From: Achromobacter sp. UMC46
GTDB taxonomy: Bacteria > Pseudomonadota > Gammaproteobacteria > Burkholderiales > Burkholderiaceae_B
Direction of reading: 5' to 3'
Length of the DNA stretch: 64,000 nucleotides
Assembly (NCBI RefSeq): GCF_014170335.1
Contig: NZ_LZZS01000004.1
Location: 806,001-870,000, forward strand
Shown: one piece after another, positions 1 through 7,131 of the stretch
Layout: each line of letters begins with the position of its first letter
Numbering within the stretch: the stretch's first letter is position 1
Notes under the pieces: generated by a model
Databases searched by the model: none
The model's input: only the letters and a program-made list of their open reading frames with translations
Told to the model about the DNA's origin: nothing
Position numbers and translations under genes: made by a program

Positions 1-200
1 CTGGCTTGCAACGCCAATTGTTCGGGCGTGGCGGTTTCCACGACGGGAGGTGGCTGCTTGGCGCCGGGCGGCGTTTCCAGCCGCGGAAGCGAGTCAACGG
101 GGTTTCCTCGCAGCGGCCCGTCCGCGCGCGCATTCGCGCTGAAGGCAAGGGCGCAGATAAGGGCGAGGGTAAGCGGACTTGCCGGGTACGTGCGTCTCAT
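1..200 (-). CDS. Two-partner secretion transporter (FhaC/ShlB type), N-terminal fragment
   Basis: The frame starts at 200 and runs off the left edge, so only 66 residues are visible. They show a signal peptide (MRRTYPASPL followed by a hydrophobic run, cleavage probably after SANARA) and then a proline-rich linker with the pattern PLRGNPVDSLPRLE and QPPPVVE. Mature FhaC/ShlB/HecB outer-membrane transporters often begin this way, before the first POTRA domain. Such proteins export a large TpsA adhesin or haemolysin through the outer membrane; neither the POTRA domains nor a TpsA partner is inside the window. An in-frame ATG six codons upstream (218) is an alternative start. The family call rests on a short stretch and is tentative. 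Confidence 0.45.
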   Translation of the reverse strand, partial: MRRTYPASPLTLALICALAFSANARADGPLRGNPVDSLPRLETPPGAKQPPPVVETATPEQLALQA

Positions 201-690
201 GCCTTTTATGTCTCTCATTTCTGCAGGCGCTGTCCCGCCACGTATTCGATATTCATTAAATATTGAACATATTGAGGGACATAGCATTGGTAAAAAGTGC
301 TTCCGTGCGCCGTAGGCGGTATGGTGCCAGCCACCTATGATAATGACAATTTATTTCAGTGTGACCAGTCGGAAACGACAAGATAACAACATTGCGAATT
401 GTCCTGGAATGACTTCACATAGGGAATGTCAGGGTTAACTAGGGGTTTTTAATAAGATTGATATGAATTTTGGGATATCCGTTACATGTCTGTTGCCTGA
501 GTATTGTGAATATGGGTATAAACCCTGATGTGTATTAAATGTTAATAGATAAGACTATATAAACGTATCAAAACACATCGGTTTTCAGGCTATCGGGAGT
601 CCACAAGATGGGCGCGTGTGACCGCAGTACTTCTCGGAAATGCCTGCCGGCGGAACGCCACGATTCCAGAATATTTGATTGGGGCCGTTC
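201..690. other. AT-rich gene-free regulatory stretch
   Basis: About 490 bases between divergent genes hold no convincing gene. The segment from about 240 to 600 is much richer in A+T than the rest of the window. It includes a Fur-like sequence (339-357) and several overlapping TATA-like hexamers between 530 and 580 that could serve as -10 elements for the MHYT gene. AT-rich intergenic DNA beside surface-protein genes in this group often carries promoters and sites for nucleoid proteins or response regulators; that role is inferred. Confidence 0.5.
339..357. promoter_or_regulatory. Possible Fur box upstream of the secretion transporter
   Basis: The sequence GATAATGACAATTTATTTC matches 14 of 19 positions of the classical Fur consensus, mainly in the left half. 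It lies about 140 bp upstream of the minus-strand transporter start. Iron control of haemolysin secretion genes is known in other bacteria, but in AT-rich DNA such a match can arise by chance. Confidence 0.3.
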
Positions 691-1521
691 ATGAACCCGG
701 GTGACATTGTTCCCCTTTCATTCCATGCCGGTTTGGTGGCGCTGTCGTTCCTGACCGCGGTGCTGGGTTCGTATGTGGCGTTGCTTGCCGCAGTGGGTAT
801 CCGCACCGAAACCCAGGACGGTGAAATACGCATCGGTTACATCCTCATCGGCGCAGTCGCCATGGGCGGGGTAGGTATCTGGAGCATGCATTTCATTGGC
901 ATGCAGGCGCAGAACCTGCCTTTCGACGTGGGCTATCAGCTCGGCCTCACCATACTGAGTTTCATCGTCGCCGCCGGCTTTTCGGGGTGGGCATTCTGGT
1001 ATGTCGGCCGCGACCGCTTCACTTTCGGGCGCTGCCTGGTGGGTGGCCTTGCCGCCGGCCTGGGCGTCGCCGCGATGCATTATCTGGGCATGGGCGCCAT
1101 GCGCATGCCGGCCGTATTGCTTTGGAATTTGCCGATGGTTGTTTTATCGGTGCTTATCGCGGTAATCGCGGCGTCAGCCGCGCTGTGGTTGGCTTTCAAT
1201 ACGCAGAATGAGTTTCAGCGCGGCGGAGCCGCCATTTTGATGGCGATAGCCGTGTGTGGCATGCATTACACCGGCGCGGCTGCCGGCACGGTTATCTGCA
1301 CAACCCCTCGTGAGTATTCCAGCCTGCAAATCGGCGGGCTCATGTTGCCGTATATCGCTTTTGCGCTGTCCGCCGTCACGCTGTTGATCATGCGTTGGCA
1401 GTTGCAGCGGGCATCGACCCGGTTTCGCGCCCGGATGGCGCAACGGATCGACTCCATTATTGAATCGGCACCGGTGTCGGAGCCTGGCAAGGTGCCAGGG
1501 TCCACGTTAGGGCCGGGTTAG
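691..1521 (+). CDS. MHYT-domain integral membrane protein
   Basis: A 276-residue protein of about seven membrane segments with three MHYT-type motifs: SMHFIGM, AMHYLGM and GMHYTGA. MHYT domains are proposed to bind a metal such as copper at the outer face of the membrane and to sense oxygen, CO or NO; that ligand is a proposal in the literature. Usually the domain is fused to GGDEF, EAL or kinase outputs, but here the tail after the last helix is only about 40 residues of Arg-rich and low-complexity sequence. ATG 691 is chosen because GGGG (681-684) sits six bases before it; an in-frame TTG at 679 lies upstream of that site. It stands alone just before the Tad pilus genes on the same strand. 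Confidence 0.85.
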   Translation: MNPGDIVPLSFHAGLVALSFLTAVLGSYVALLAAVGIRTETQDGEIRIGYILIGAVAMGGVGIWSMHFIGMQAQNLPFDVGYQLGLTILSFIVAAGFSGWAFWYVGRDRFTFGRCLVGGLAAGLGVAAMHYLGMGAMRMPAVLLWNLPMVVLSVLIAVIAASAALWLAFNTQNEFQRGGAAILMAIAVCGMHYTGAAAGTVICTTPREYSSLQIGGLMLPYIAFALSAVTLLIMRWQLQRASTRFRARMAQRIDSIIESAPVSEPGKVPGSTLGPG

Positions 1522-1640
1522 CAGGGCCCCGGATTGTGCGCGGGTAGGAACGCTCTCGCAAAGCAAGCAGTTCCGGGCATAGGGGGCTGGTGTCGTACCA
1601 CGGCGCCGCTCAATTATCAATCGAGTGTTAGGAGCTCGAC
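1522..1640 (+). promoter_or_regulatory. Leader region of the Tad operon
   Basis: This 119-base gap must carry the main promoter for flp, which usually has its own strong transcript. I see no clear sigma-70 pair. A GG-GC pair around 1547-1562 resembles a -24/-12 sigma-54 promoter, but the spacing is nine bases instead of ten. AGGAG at 1630-1634 is a strong ribosome site for flp. Confidence 0.35.
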
Positions 1641-1823
1641 ATGAAAGCGAAACTTGCGCAGTTCTGGAATGACGAAGAAGGCATCACTGCCCTGGAATAT
1701 GGGCTGATCGCCGGGCTGATGGCGGTGGCGATCATCGCTGCAATAGGCTTCTTTACCGGAGGCCTGACCACTCTGTTCACAGACTTGGGCGCCAAGCTTA
1801 CCTCCCAGGGCGGGGCAATCTAA
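1641..1823 (+). CDS. flp: Flp-type pilin
   Basis: A 60-residue prepilin of the Flp/Fap family, the main subunit of Tad pili. A short charged leader ends at EEG, followed by ITALEYGLIAGLMAVAII; the Glu-Tyr pair in the hydrophobic stretch is the family hallmark, and Gly-Ile is the expected cleavage point for the peptidase TadV encoded next door. After the transmembrane helix comes a short tail (FTDLGAKLTSQ). A strong ribosome site (AGGAG, 1630-1634) fits high expression. It is the first gene of the Tad locus and is separated by about 130 bases from tadV. Confidence 0.95.
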   Translation: MKAKLAQFWNDEEGITALEYGLIAGLMAVAIIAAIGFFTGGLTTLFTDLGAKLTSQGGAI

Positions 1824-1952
1824 CGCCCGGCAAGCCGGTCCATGTCGCGATGGCCCCTGGGGCCATCCCGACAGGCGGGCTGCTTGACCTGTTCACTGGC
1901 TTCTGTAAGCGGTCTTGAAGTCTGGATTTTTGAATTATCGGAAGGTCCCGCC

Positions 1953-2474
1953 TTGTATCCAGGGGAAGTGTTGTGGTGGCTGCTATTCGCATGCTGGACT
2001 CTGGTGCTGATCTACAACGATCTGCGCTACCGCCGTGTCCCCAACGCGTTGATCGTCGCGGGGTTCGTGGCACAGCTGCTTTGGCTGGCGGCCGCATGGG
2101 CCGTCCCGGGCTGGGTCTACCCGCCCAGATTCGCCGGTGGATTCATGACGCTTGCCGGATTTCTGGCGGCGATTCCGTTCTTGATCCTGTGGAGCCGGCG
2201 CCTGATGGGCGCGGGCGACGTCAAGGCCATCGCCATCATCGGGCTGCTGCTGGGGATCGCGCCGCTGATCCTGGTGCTGGTACTGGCGAGCCTGCTGGCT
2301 GGCCTGCATGGCTTGCTCTATGTAATCGCGTCGCGGTACTGGCCCGTGGCCCATCGCCTTCGCCAAATTCCCTATGCCGCATACCTGGGAGCCGCCGCGC
2401 TCAGCGTGGCGTGTATGCCGTTGAATTCGGCCTGGTATTCGTGGTGTTCTTCCTGGTGTTCTACGCGATTCTGA
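1953..2474 (+). CDS. tadV: Prepilin peptidase TadV/CpaA (A24 aspartic protease)
   Basis: A polytopic membrane protease that cleaves leader peptides of Flp and the pseudopilins TadE/TadF. Both aspartates expected for the A24 family are present, in YNDLRYRRVPN near the N-terminus and in MGAGDVKAI in the middle. TTG 1953 is preferred because GGAAGG (1940-1945) lies seven bases upstream; ATG 1842 would add a non-conserved extension without a ribosome site. The last normal-looking part is RQIPYAAYLGAAALSVAC. After that the frame runs on through the tadE sequence and stops at 2474 with residues that look like out-of-frame pseudopilin, so the C-terminus is suspect (see tadE). Confidence 0.85.
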   Translation: MYPGEVLWWLLFACWTLVLIYNDLRYRRVPNALIVAGFVAQLLWLAAAWAVPGWVYPPRFAGGFMTLAGFLAAIPFLILWSRRLMGAGDVKAIAIIGLLLGIAPLILVLVLASLLAGLHGLLYVIASRYWPVAHRLRQIPYAAYLGAAALSVACMPLNSAWYSWCSSWCSTRF

Positions 2475-2869
2475 CGTACTCGCTGGTGGCCGCCGCACAA
2501 CAATCCGTGACGCTTGCCGCGCAAGAAGGCGCGCGCAAGGTCTTGCAGTGGCAAGAGGGCACGCCGTCGCTCGCCGTCCGGGCCAATGCCGGGCGCGATG
2601 CCGCCTTGTATCAGGCGCAATGGATCAGTTCCATGTCGGCGTCCGCCGTTCAAGTAGCGGTCTGCGGCAGCACGGGCGCGCTGAGCAGCTCGGCGGGCGG
2701 AGCCTGCAGCGGCCGTGCCCTTGCCGACGGCCAGGTCGAAGTCACCGTGTCCTATGCCTACGGCGCGCATCCGCTGATTCCGGCGCTGCCGTTGCTGCAA
2801 ACGGTGCTGATGCCGGCCTCCGGGGTGCTGAGCGCCCGCGCGACGGTGCATCTGAATGGGGAACGCTGA
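2411..2869 (+). CDS. tadE: TadE-type pseudopilin, 5' end missing or frameshifted
   Basis: Minor pseudopilin of the Tad machine. The frame shows QRG|VYAVEFGLVFVVFF, the prepilin cleavage pattern with Glu at mature position 5, followed by a pseudopilin domain to the stop at 2869. The annotated GTG 2411 encodes mature residue 1, so starting there would omit the leader and its Gly. No ATG, GTG or TTG exists in frame for well over 100 bases upstream of QRG. Removing one G from the GGG at 2387-2389 would join ATG 2374 to this frame and give MPHTWSRRAQRG, a good leader, but would then change the end of TadV. A sequencing error, a genuine mutation or an unusual start are all possible. Confidence 0.7.
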   Translation: MYAVEFGLVFVVFFLVFYAILTYSLVAAAQQSVTLAAQEGARKVLQWQEGTPSLAVRANAGRDAALYQAQWISSMSASAVQVAVCGSTGALSSSAGGACSGRALADGQVEVTVSYAYGAHPLIPALPLLQTVLMPASGVLSARATVHLNGER

Positions 2870-2870
2870 T

Positions 2871-3362
2871 ATGCGCGCCATCTTGCGCCACCGTGCCGGC
2901 CGGCCGTCGTTGTCCTGCCAACGCGGCATCGCTGCGCTGGAATTCTCCTTGACCTTGATCATGTTGCTGATGTTCATCTGCGGCGTGCTCAGCTTCGCGG
3001 TGCTGTTCTGGATGCAGCAGCAATTGGCGTCAGCCGCGACGGACGGCGCCCGCGCTGCCGTGTTTGCCCGATTCAACGGCCAGGCCAATGTGCCGGCGGC
3101 GGCGTGCTCGGCCGCGATGAGCGCGTTCTCGACAGGCTCCGCGGTCGTCTGCGCCACCACCAGCGCACCGTGCGCCTGGAGCGGCTCGGGGGGGCAGCAA
3201 GCCAATTGCGCCACCGTCGGCTTGACCTACAACACCCAATCCTGGCCGCTGCTGGCCACCTTGCAGCGCCTGATCACCACATTGCCGGGCATGGGACCGA
3301 ACTGGATTCCTACCCGTTTGCATTCGCAAGCCGTTGTTCAGATATCGCAAGGGACACCATGA
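2871..3362 (+). CDS. tadF: Second TadE/TadF-type pseudopilin
   Basis: A 163-residue pseudopilin with the leader MRAILRHRAG..., the cleavage pattern CQRG|IAALEFSL (Glu at mature position 5) and a hydrophobic helix running to about residue 50. The remainder contains several cysteines (AAACSAAM, VVCATT, APCAW, NCATV), suggesting disulfides in the periplasm. ATG 2871 has GGGGAA seven bases upstream and lies just after the tadE stop; ATG 2856 is an alternative. The stop overlaps the next start (ATGA at 3359-3362), implying translational coupling to rcpC. Confidence 0.88.
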   Translation: MRAILRHRAGRPSLSCQRGIAALEFSLTLIMLLMFICGVLSFAVLFWMQQQLASAATDGARAAVFARFNGQANVPAAACSAAMSAFSTGSAVVCATTSAPCAWSGSGGQQANCATVGLTYNTQSWPLLATLQRLITTLPGMGPNWIPTRLHSQAVVQISQGTP

Positions 3363-4327
3363 GCAGTTTGAGCAAGATCGTCGCGGGGTTTTTGTTGGTG
3401 GCGGGGCTTGTGCTGGCCTTCGTCGCTTGGCGGCTGGCGTCCGCGCCCACGAGCCCGCCGGTCAGTGTCGCGTCCGCGCCTTCCGCGCCGGCTGCTGCCG
3501 CGCCGGTCAAGCTCTATCCGGTCGTCGTAGCCAAAGAGGCGATTCCGGCCGGTTCGCGCATCCATAGCGAGGGCATGCTGCGGGTGGACGAATGGCAGGC
3601 GCCGCTGTCCGGCGGCTACAACGCCGTGGCCGTATTGGAAGGCGCCGTCACGAAGGTCGATATCGCCGCGGGCGACCCGCTCCTGCCCAGCCTGTTGGCG
3701 CAAGGGCTGGCGCGTCAGTTGAAGGCAGGCGAGCGCGCCGTGGCGATCGCGGTGGACGAAGTGATCGGGGGCGGCAACCGCGTCGCGCCCGGTGACTGGG
3801 TTGACGTGTTCTTCATGATCGAAAAAGGCCAGGAAGTTCCCGGCGGCCAATCGCGGCTGCTGCAATCGCAGGTACGCGTGCTGGCTTATGGCAAGGATTC
3901 CGTGGACGGGCCGGAGAGGGGTTCGGCCGGGCAGCCGGGCGCGCCGGCCCAGCCGGCCCAACCCGCCAAGACCGCAGTACTGGCGGTGCCGGTGGAACAT
4001 GTGAATGAACTCATTCTGGCCAGCCGTTCGGGTCGCCTGCAACTGGCGTTGCGGCCATTGAATGACGACAGCATGCCCGATACGCAATTGTTCGCGCAGC
4101 GCGGCACGGTCTTGCCGACCCGCGCGGATTTGACGCCCGAGCAACGCGAAGCGCTCAAACAGGGACCGAACCGTGCGTTCGCCGGCGAAAGCCTGGTCCA
4201 GCTTGACGGGACGACGACTGCCGCGCGAGCCCCTGCCGCACCGGTGCGCGGTGCGAATTCCGGCGGAGGCGGCGGCAGGACGGTGGAGATCTTGCGCGGA
4301 GACAAATCCGAACGTGTGCGTTATTGA
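3359..4327 (+). CDS. rcpC: Tad pilus assembly protein RcpC/CpaB
   Basis: A 322-residue periplasmic protein anchored by an N-terminal helix (KIVAGFLLVAGLVLAFVAW). After an Ala/Pro-rich linker comes a SAF domain (VVVAKEAIPAGSRIHSEGML), found in CpaB, FlgA and related proteins, then a C-terminal RcpC domain (VAIAVDEVIGGGNRVAPGDW). CpaB/RcpC associates with the secretin RcpA and is needed for pilus export or stability. The C-terminus ends in a Gly-rich linker and a basic tail (ILRGDKSERVRY). The start overlaps the upstream stop and has GGGA as ribosome site. Confidence 0.92.
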   Translation: MSSLSKIVAGFLLVAGLVLAFVAWRLASAPTSPPVSVASAPSAPAAAAPVKLYPVVVAKEAIPAGSRIHSEGMLRVDEWQAPLSGGYNAVAVLEGAVTKVDIAAGDPLLPSLLAQGLARQLKAGERAVAIAVDEVIGGGNRVAPGDWVDVFFMIEKGQEVPGGQSRLLQSQVRVLAYGKDSVDGPERGSAGQPGAPAQPAQPAKTAVLAVPVEHVNELILASRSGRLQLALRPLNDDSMPDTQLFAQRGTVLPTRADLTPEQREALKQGPNRAFAGESLVQLDGTTTAARAPAAPVRGANSGGGGGRTVEILRGDKSERVRY

Positions 4328-4372
4328 ACATGGCCGCGCGGCTAGGCGCCAGGCGCGGCTGGACTCTCTCAT

Positions 4373-5758
4373 ATGACTAGATTCAGCACAATGAAGAACA
4401 CTCAGCGCACCACCTTGATCTGCCTCCTGTCGGCGGCAGCGGCGATGTCCCACGGCGTCCTTGCCACCGCGCAGACCGCGGCGTCCGCGCCGGGCTCGAA
4501 TGCGCCTGCGCCGGCTCGCGATCTTGCATTGTCCGTGAAGGGGCAGCAGACGCTGCTGCTGGACGGCGCCGCGCCGTCGCGCATCGCGATCGGCGACCCC
4601 GACGTGGCCGATGTGAAGGTCTTGCCGGCCTCCGGCAAGCGCGCGGGATCGATACTGATCTACGGGAAGAAGCCGGGCACGACACAGTTGCAGATCTGGA
4701 GCGGCAACAACGCGGCGCCGCAGGTCTGGAACTTGCGCGTGGGCGGCAGCGTCCAGGGCGCGCTGGCCACGCGCGGCATCGCCGGCGGCGCCAACGTCGA
4801 TATCGCGGGAGATCGGGCGGTCGTGTCCGGCCATGCCGAGACACCGATGGGGCAGGTGGCCTCGGCCGCCATTGCGGCCTCCGCCGTGGGGGGCGATAAG
4901 AACGTCGTCGACGTGTCTTCCGCCGGCACAGGCGGCATCGTTCAAGTGGAGGTCAAGGTCGTCGAAGTGTCGCGTTCGGTGATGAAAGAGGCGGGCATCA
5001 ATTGGAGCGCCGGCGGCAGAGGCCCATGGAGCGCGACCAACAGCCTCATTCCGTCCAACCTGGCATCGGCGGCATCTGGGTTCTCGCTGTTCTACGACAC
5101 CAAGAATTTTTCCGCCAACCTGCGCCTGCTGCAGACCAACGGCATGGCACGCGTGCTGGCCGAGCCCACGCTGGTGGCCATGACCGGGCAAAGCGCCAGC
5201 TTCCTGGCGGGCGGCGAACTGCCGATCCCCGAAGCCGGTGGACTGGGGACGGTGTCGGTCACGTTCAAGCCTTTCGGCATCGGGTTGACCGTCACGCCCA
5301 CGGTGCTGTCCCGCGACCGCATTTCGCTGAAAGTGGCGCCCGAGGCCAGTGAACTGGACTACAGCAACGGCATCGTGCTGAACAGCGGCACGGATTCCAG
5401 CTCGATCATCCCGGCGCTGCGCACCCGCCGCGCCGACACGACCGTCGAATTGGGCGATGGCGAAAGCTTCGTGATCAGCGGCCTGGTTTCGCGCCAGACC
5501 AAAGCGATGGTCAGCAAGGTGCCTTTGCTGGGCGACCTGCCGATCATCGGTTCGTTCTTCCGCAGCCTCGATTACACGCAAGAGGAAACCGAGTTGGTCA
5601 TCGTCGTGACGCCGCGCCTGGTCCGCCCCATCGCACGCGGGGTAAACCTGCCAATGCCGGGGGAAAAGCAAGAGCGTGCGGAAAACGGCTTCAACGCCTG
5701 GGGCTACTACCTGACGGGTCCCATGGGCGGCCAGCAAATGCCGGGTTTTTCGCGGTGA
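4373..5758 (+). CDS. rcpA: Tad secretin RcpA/CpaC
   Basis: Outer-membrane secretin channel through which the Flp pilus passes. A signal peptide (MKNTQRTTLICLLSAAAAM) precedes a pilus-specific N-domain (LALSVKGQQTLLLDGAAPSR ... IAIGDPDVADV), a BON-like segment and the C-terminal secretin domain with VPLLGDLPIIGSFFR and ELVIVVTPRLVRPI, the classical end of the secretin core. Its 461 residues are normal for CpaC. ATG 4391 gives a cleaner signal peptide than ATG 4373; neither has a strong ribosome site. The stop overlaps the GTG of tadZ. Confidence 0.93.
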   Translation: MTRFSTMKNTQRTTLICLLSAAAAMSHGVLATAQTAASAPGSNAPAPARDLALSVKGQQTLLLDGAAPSRIAIGDPDVADVKVLPASGKRAGSILIYGKKPGTTQLQIWSGNNAAPQVWNLRVGGSVQGALATRGIAGGANVDIAGDRAVVSGHAETPMGQVASAAIAASAVGGDKNVVDVSSAGTGGIVQVEVKVVEVSRSVMKEAGINWSAGGRGPWSATNSLIPSNLASAASGFSLFYDTKNFSANLRLLQTNGMARVLAEPTLVAMTGQSASFLAGGELPIPEAGGLGTVSVTFKPFGIGLTVTPTVLSRDRISLKVAPEASELDYSNGIVLNSGTDSSSIIPALRTRRADTTVELGDGESFVISGLVSRQTKAMVSKVPLLGDLPIIGSFFRSLDYTQEETELVIVVTPRLVRPIARGVNLPMPGEKQERAENGFNAWGYYLTGPMGGQQMPGFSR

Positions 5759-7098
5759 ACAATATGAAGACACATGCAAGCGAGTGGGTTGGCCTGCAAA
5801 ACAGCAAGCGGTTTTTGTTCTGCTCCAAGGGGGCGGATGTCGCGGTGCAATTGGGGCAGGTGTTGGGCGATATGGGCATGCTGACCCAGGAGTGTCCCGG
5901 CAACGAAGAATTGGCACGGCGTCTGGCGGAGATATCGCCGCAAGTGGTGTTCCTGGATTTCACGCTCAGCGAAGACGAGCCCGGGAAACTGTTCAAGTCA
6001 GCCGAACTGGCGCGTCTGCTGGCGCGCATCGCACCGACCTTGCCGCGCGTCGCGGTGGGTTTGCTGAGCCAGCCTGAGGGCGCCATTGCCGCCCTGCGGG
6101 CGGGCGTCAGCGATTTTGTCGATCCGACGATCGCGCCGCAGGAAATCAAGGATATCGTGCTGCGGCTGCTGGACGCGCAGGCGGAAGGCGGGCGCGCGGA
6201 CGGTTCGCGGCGCAGCGTCCTGCTGCTGGGCGCGCGCCCCGGCGTGGGCGCCAGCACCTTGGCTGTACATCTGGCCCACATGGCGCAGGACCGCTTGAAG
6301 CAGGCGCACGGCATGCGCGCCACCGCCCATGGCGGCAAGAGCGCCAAGGCGGCGGCCGCCGAGCCGGGCTCCTCGCTGCCGCTGTCCAGCCGCGTTGCGC
6401 TGATGGACCTGGGCTGGCCCGTGGGTGACTGCCAGCTGTATCTGAACATTGGCGGGGAATTCGATTTCTCCGAGGCGGCGCGCAACCTGCGCCGTCTGGA
6501 TTCCACGTTGCTGGCGTCGGCCATGCCGCATACGGCCAACGGCCTCAGCGTCCTGTCTCTGCCGCGCGACCTGGGCCTGATGCGGGATGTGTCGCAGTCA
6601 GATTCGCTGTTGGTGTTTGAACGCATGCGCCAGCATTTCGGCGTGGTGATCGCCGATTCAGGCGGATTCACCAATCCGGAATTCGTGGCGGGCCTGGCGC
6701 GCGCATCGGAACAGAACTGGATCGTGACCGATCAGAGCGTCGGCGCCCTGGTGTCGCTGGCCGGGCTGCTGCAAGAGCTTGAGCAATTGCACGTGGACCG
6801 CCGCAGCCTGGGCCTGATCGTCAACCGGTACGACGAGCGCTACGGCATGACCGCGCAGCAAATCGCCGAACGCTTCCAGTTGGAACTGGTGGGCACCTTG
6901 CCGGACCGCACGCTGGCCTTGATGGTGTGCACGAACCAGGGGCACCTGCTGCACGAAGACGCCGAGCGCGACATCTACGTGCGCGCCGTGCAAGGGCTGG
7001 TGGAAAAGCTGGGGGCGGAAGAAAGCACGCCCGGTGGGCGGGCAAGCTGGCTGGCCACGTGGCTGCCCGGCGTGCACCGCCGTATGGTCGTCGGTTAA
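5755..7098 (+). CDS. tadZ: TadZ/CpaE pilus localization ATPase-like protein
   Basis: A 447-residue protein with an N-terminal receiver-like domain (about residues 15-140; FLDFTLSEDEPG at the position of the acidic pocket) and a C-terminal ParA/MinD-fold domain. TadZ/CpaE proteins recruit the Tad machine to its place in the cell. The P-loop reads GARPGVGASTL: both lysines of the deviant Walker A motif (KGGxGKT) are replaced, so ATP hydrolysis is doubtful, as in some other TadZ proteins. GTG 5755 overlaps the rcpA stop (GTGA); ATG 5764 is an alternative. Confidence 0.88.
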   Translation: MNNMKTHASEWVGLQNSKRFLFCSKGADVAVQLGQVLGDMGMLTQECPGNEELARRLAEISPQVVFLDFTLSEDEPGKLFKSAELARLLARIAPTLPRVAVGLLSQPEGAIAALRAGVSDFVDPTIAPQEIKDIVLRLLDAQAEGGRADGSRRSVLLLGARPGVGASTLAVHLAHMAQDRLKQAHGMRATAHGGKSAKAAAAEPGSSLPLSSRVALMDLGWPVGDCQLYLNIGGEFDFSEAARNLRRLDSTLLASAMPHTANGLSVLSLPRDLGLMRDVSQSDSLLVFERMRQHFGVVIADSGGFTNPEFVAGLARASEQNWIVTDQSVGALVSLAGLLQELEQLHVDRRSLGLIVNRYDERYGMTAQQIAERFQLELVGTLPDRTLALMVCTNQGHLLHEDAERDIYVRAVQGLVEKLGAEESTPGGRASWLATWLPGVHRRMVVG

Positions 7099-7131
7099 CG
7101 GAACGACGCAAGGACTGCAACGGAAGCCGAC

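Noticed and set aside
679..690. TTG 679 as start of the MHYT gene
   Set aside because: It lies upstream of the GGGG ribosome site that is well placed for ATG 691.
1545..1565. Possible sigma-54 (-24/-12) promoter before flp
   Set aside because: The GG and GC elements are nine bases apart, one short of the required spacing, and the match is otherwise weak.
3338..5917. Long minus-strand frame across rcpC and rcpA
   Set aside because: Both plus-strand genes are conserved pilus proteins with overlapping stops and starts; the opposite frame is His/Arg-rich shadow sequence.
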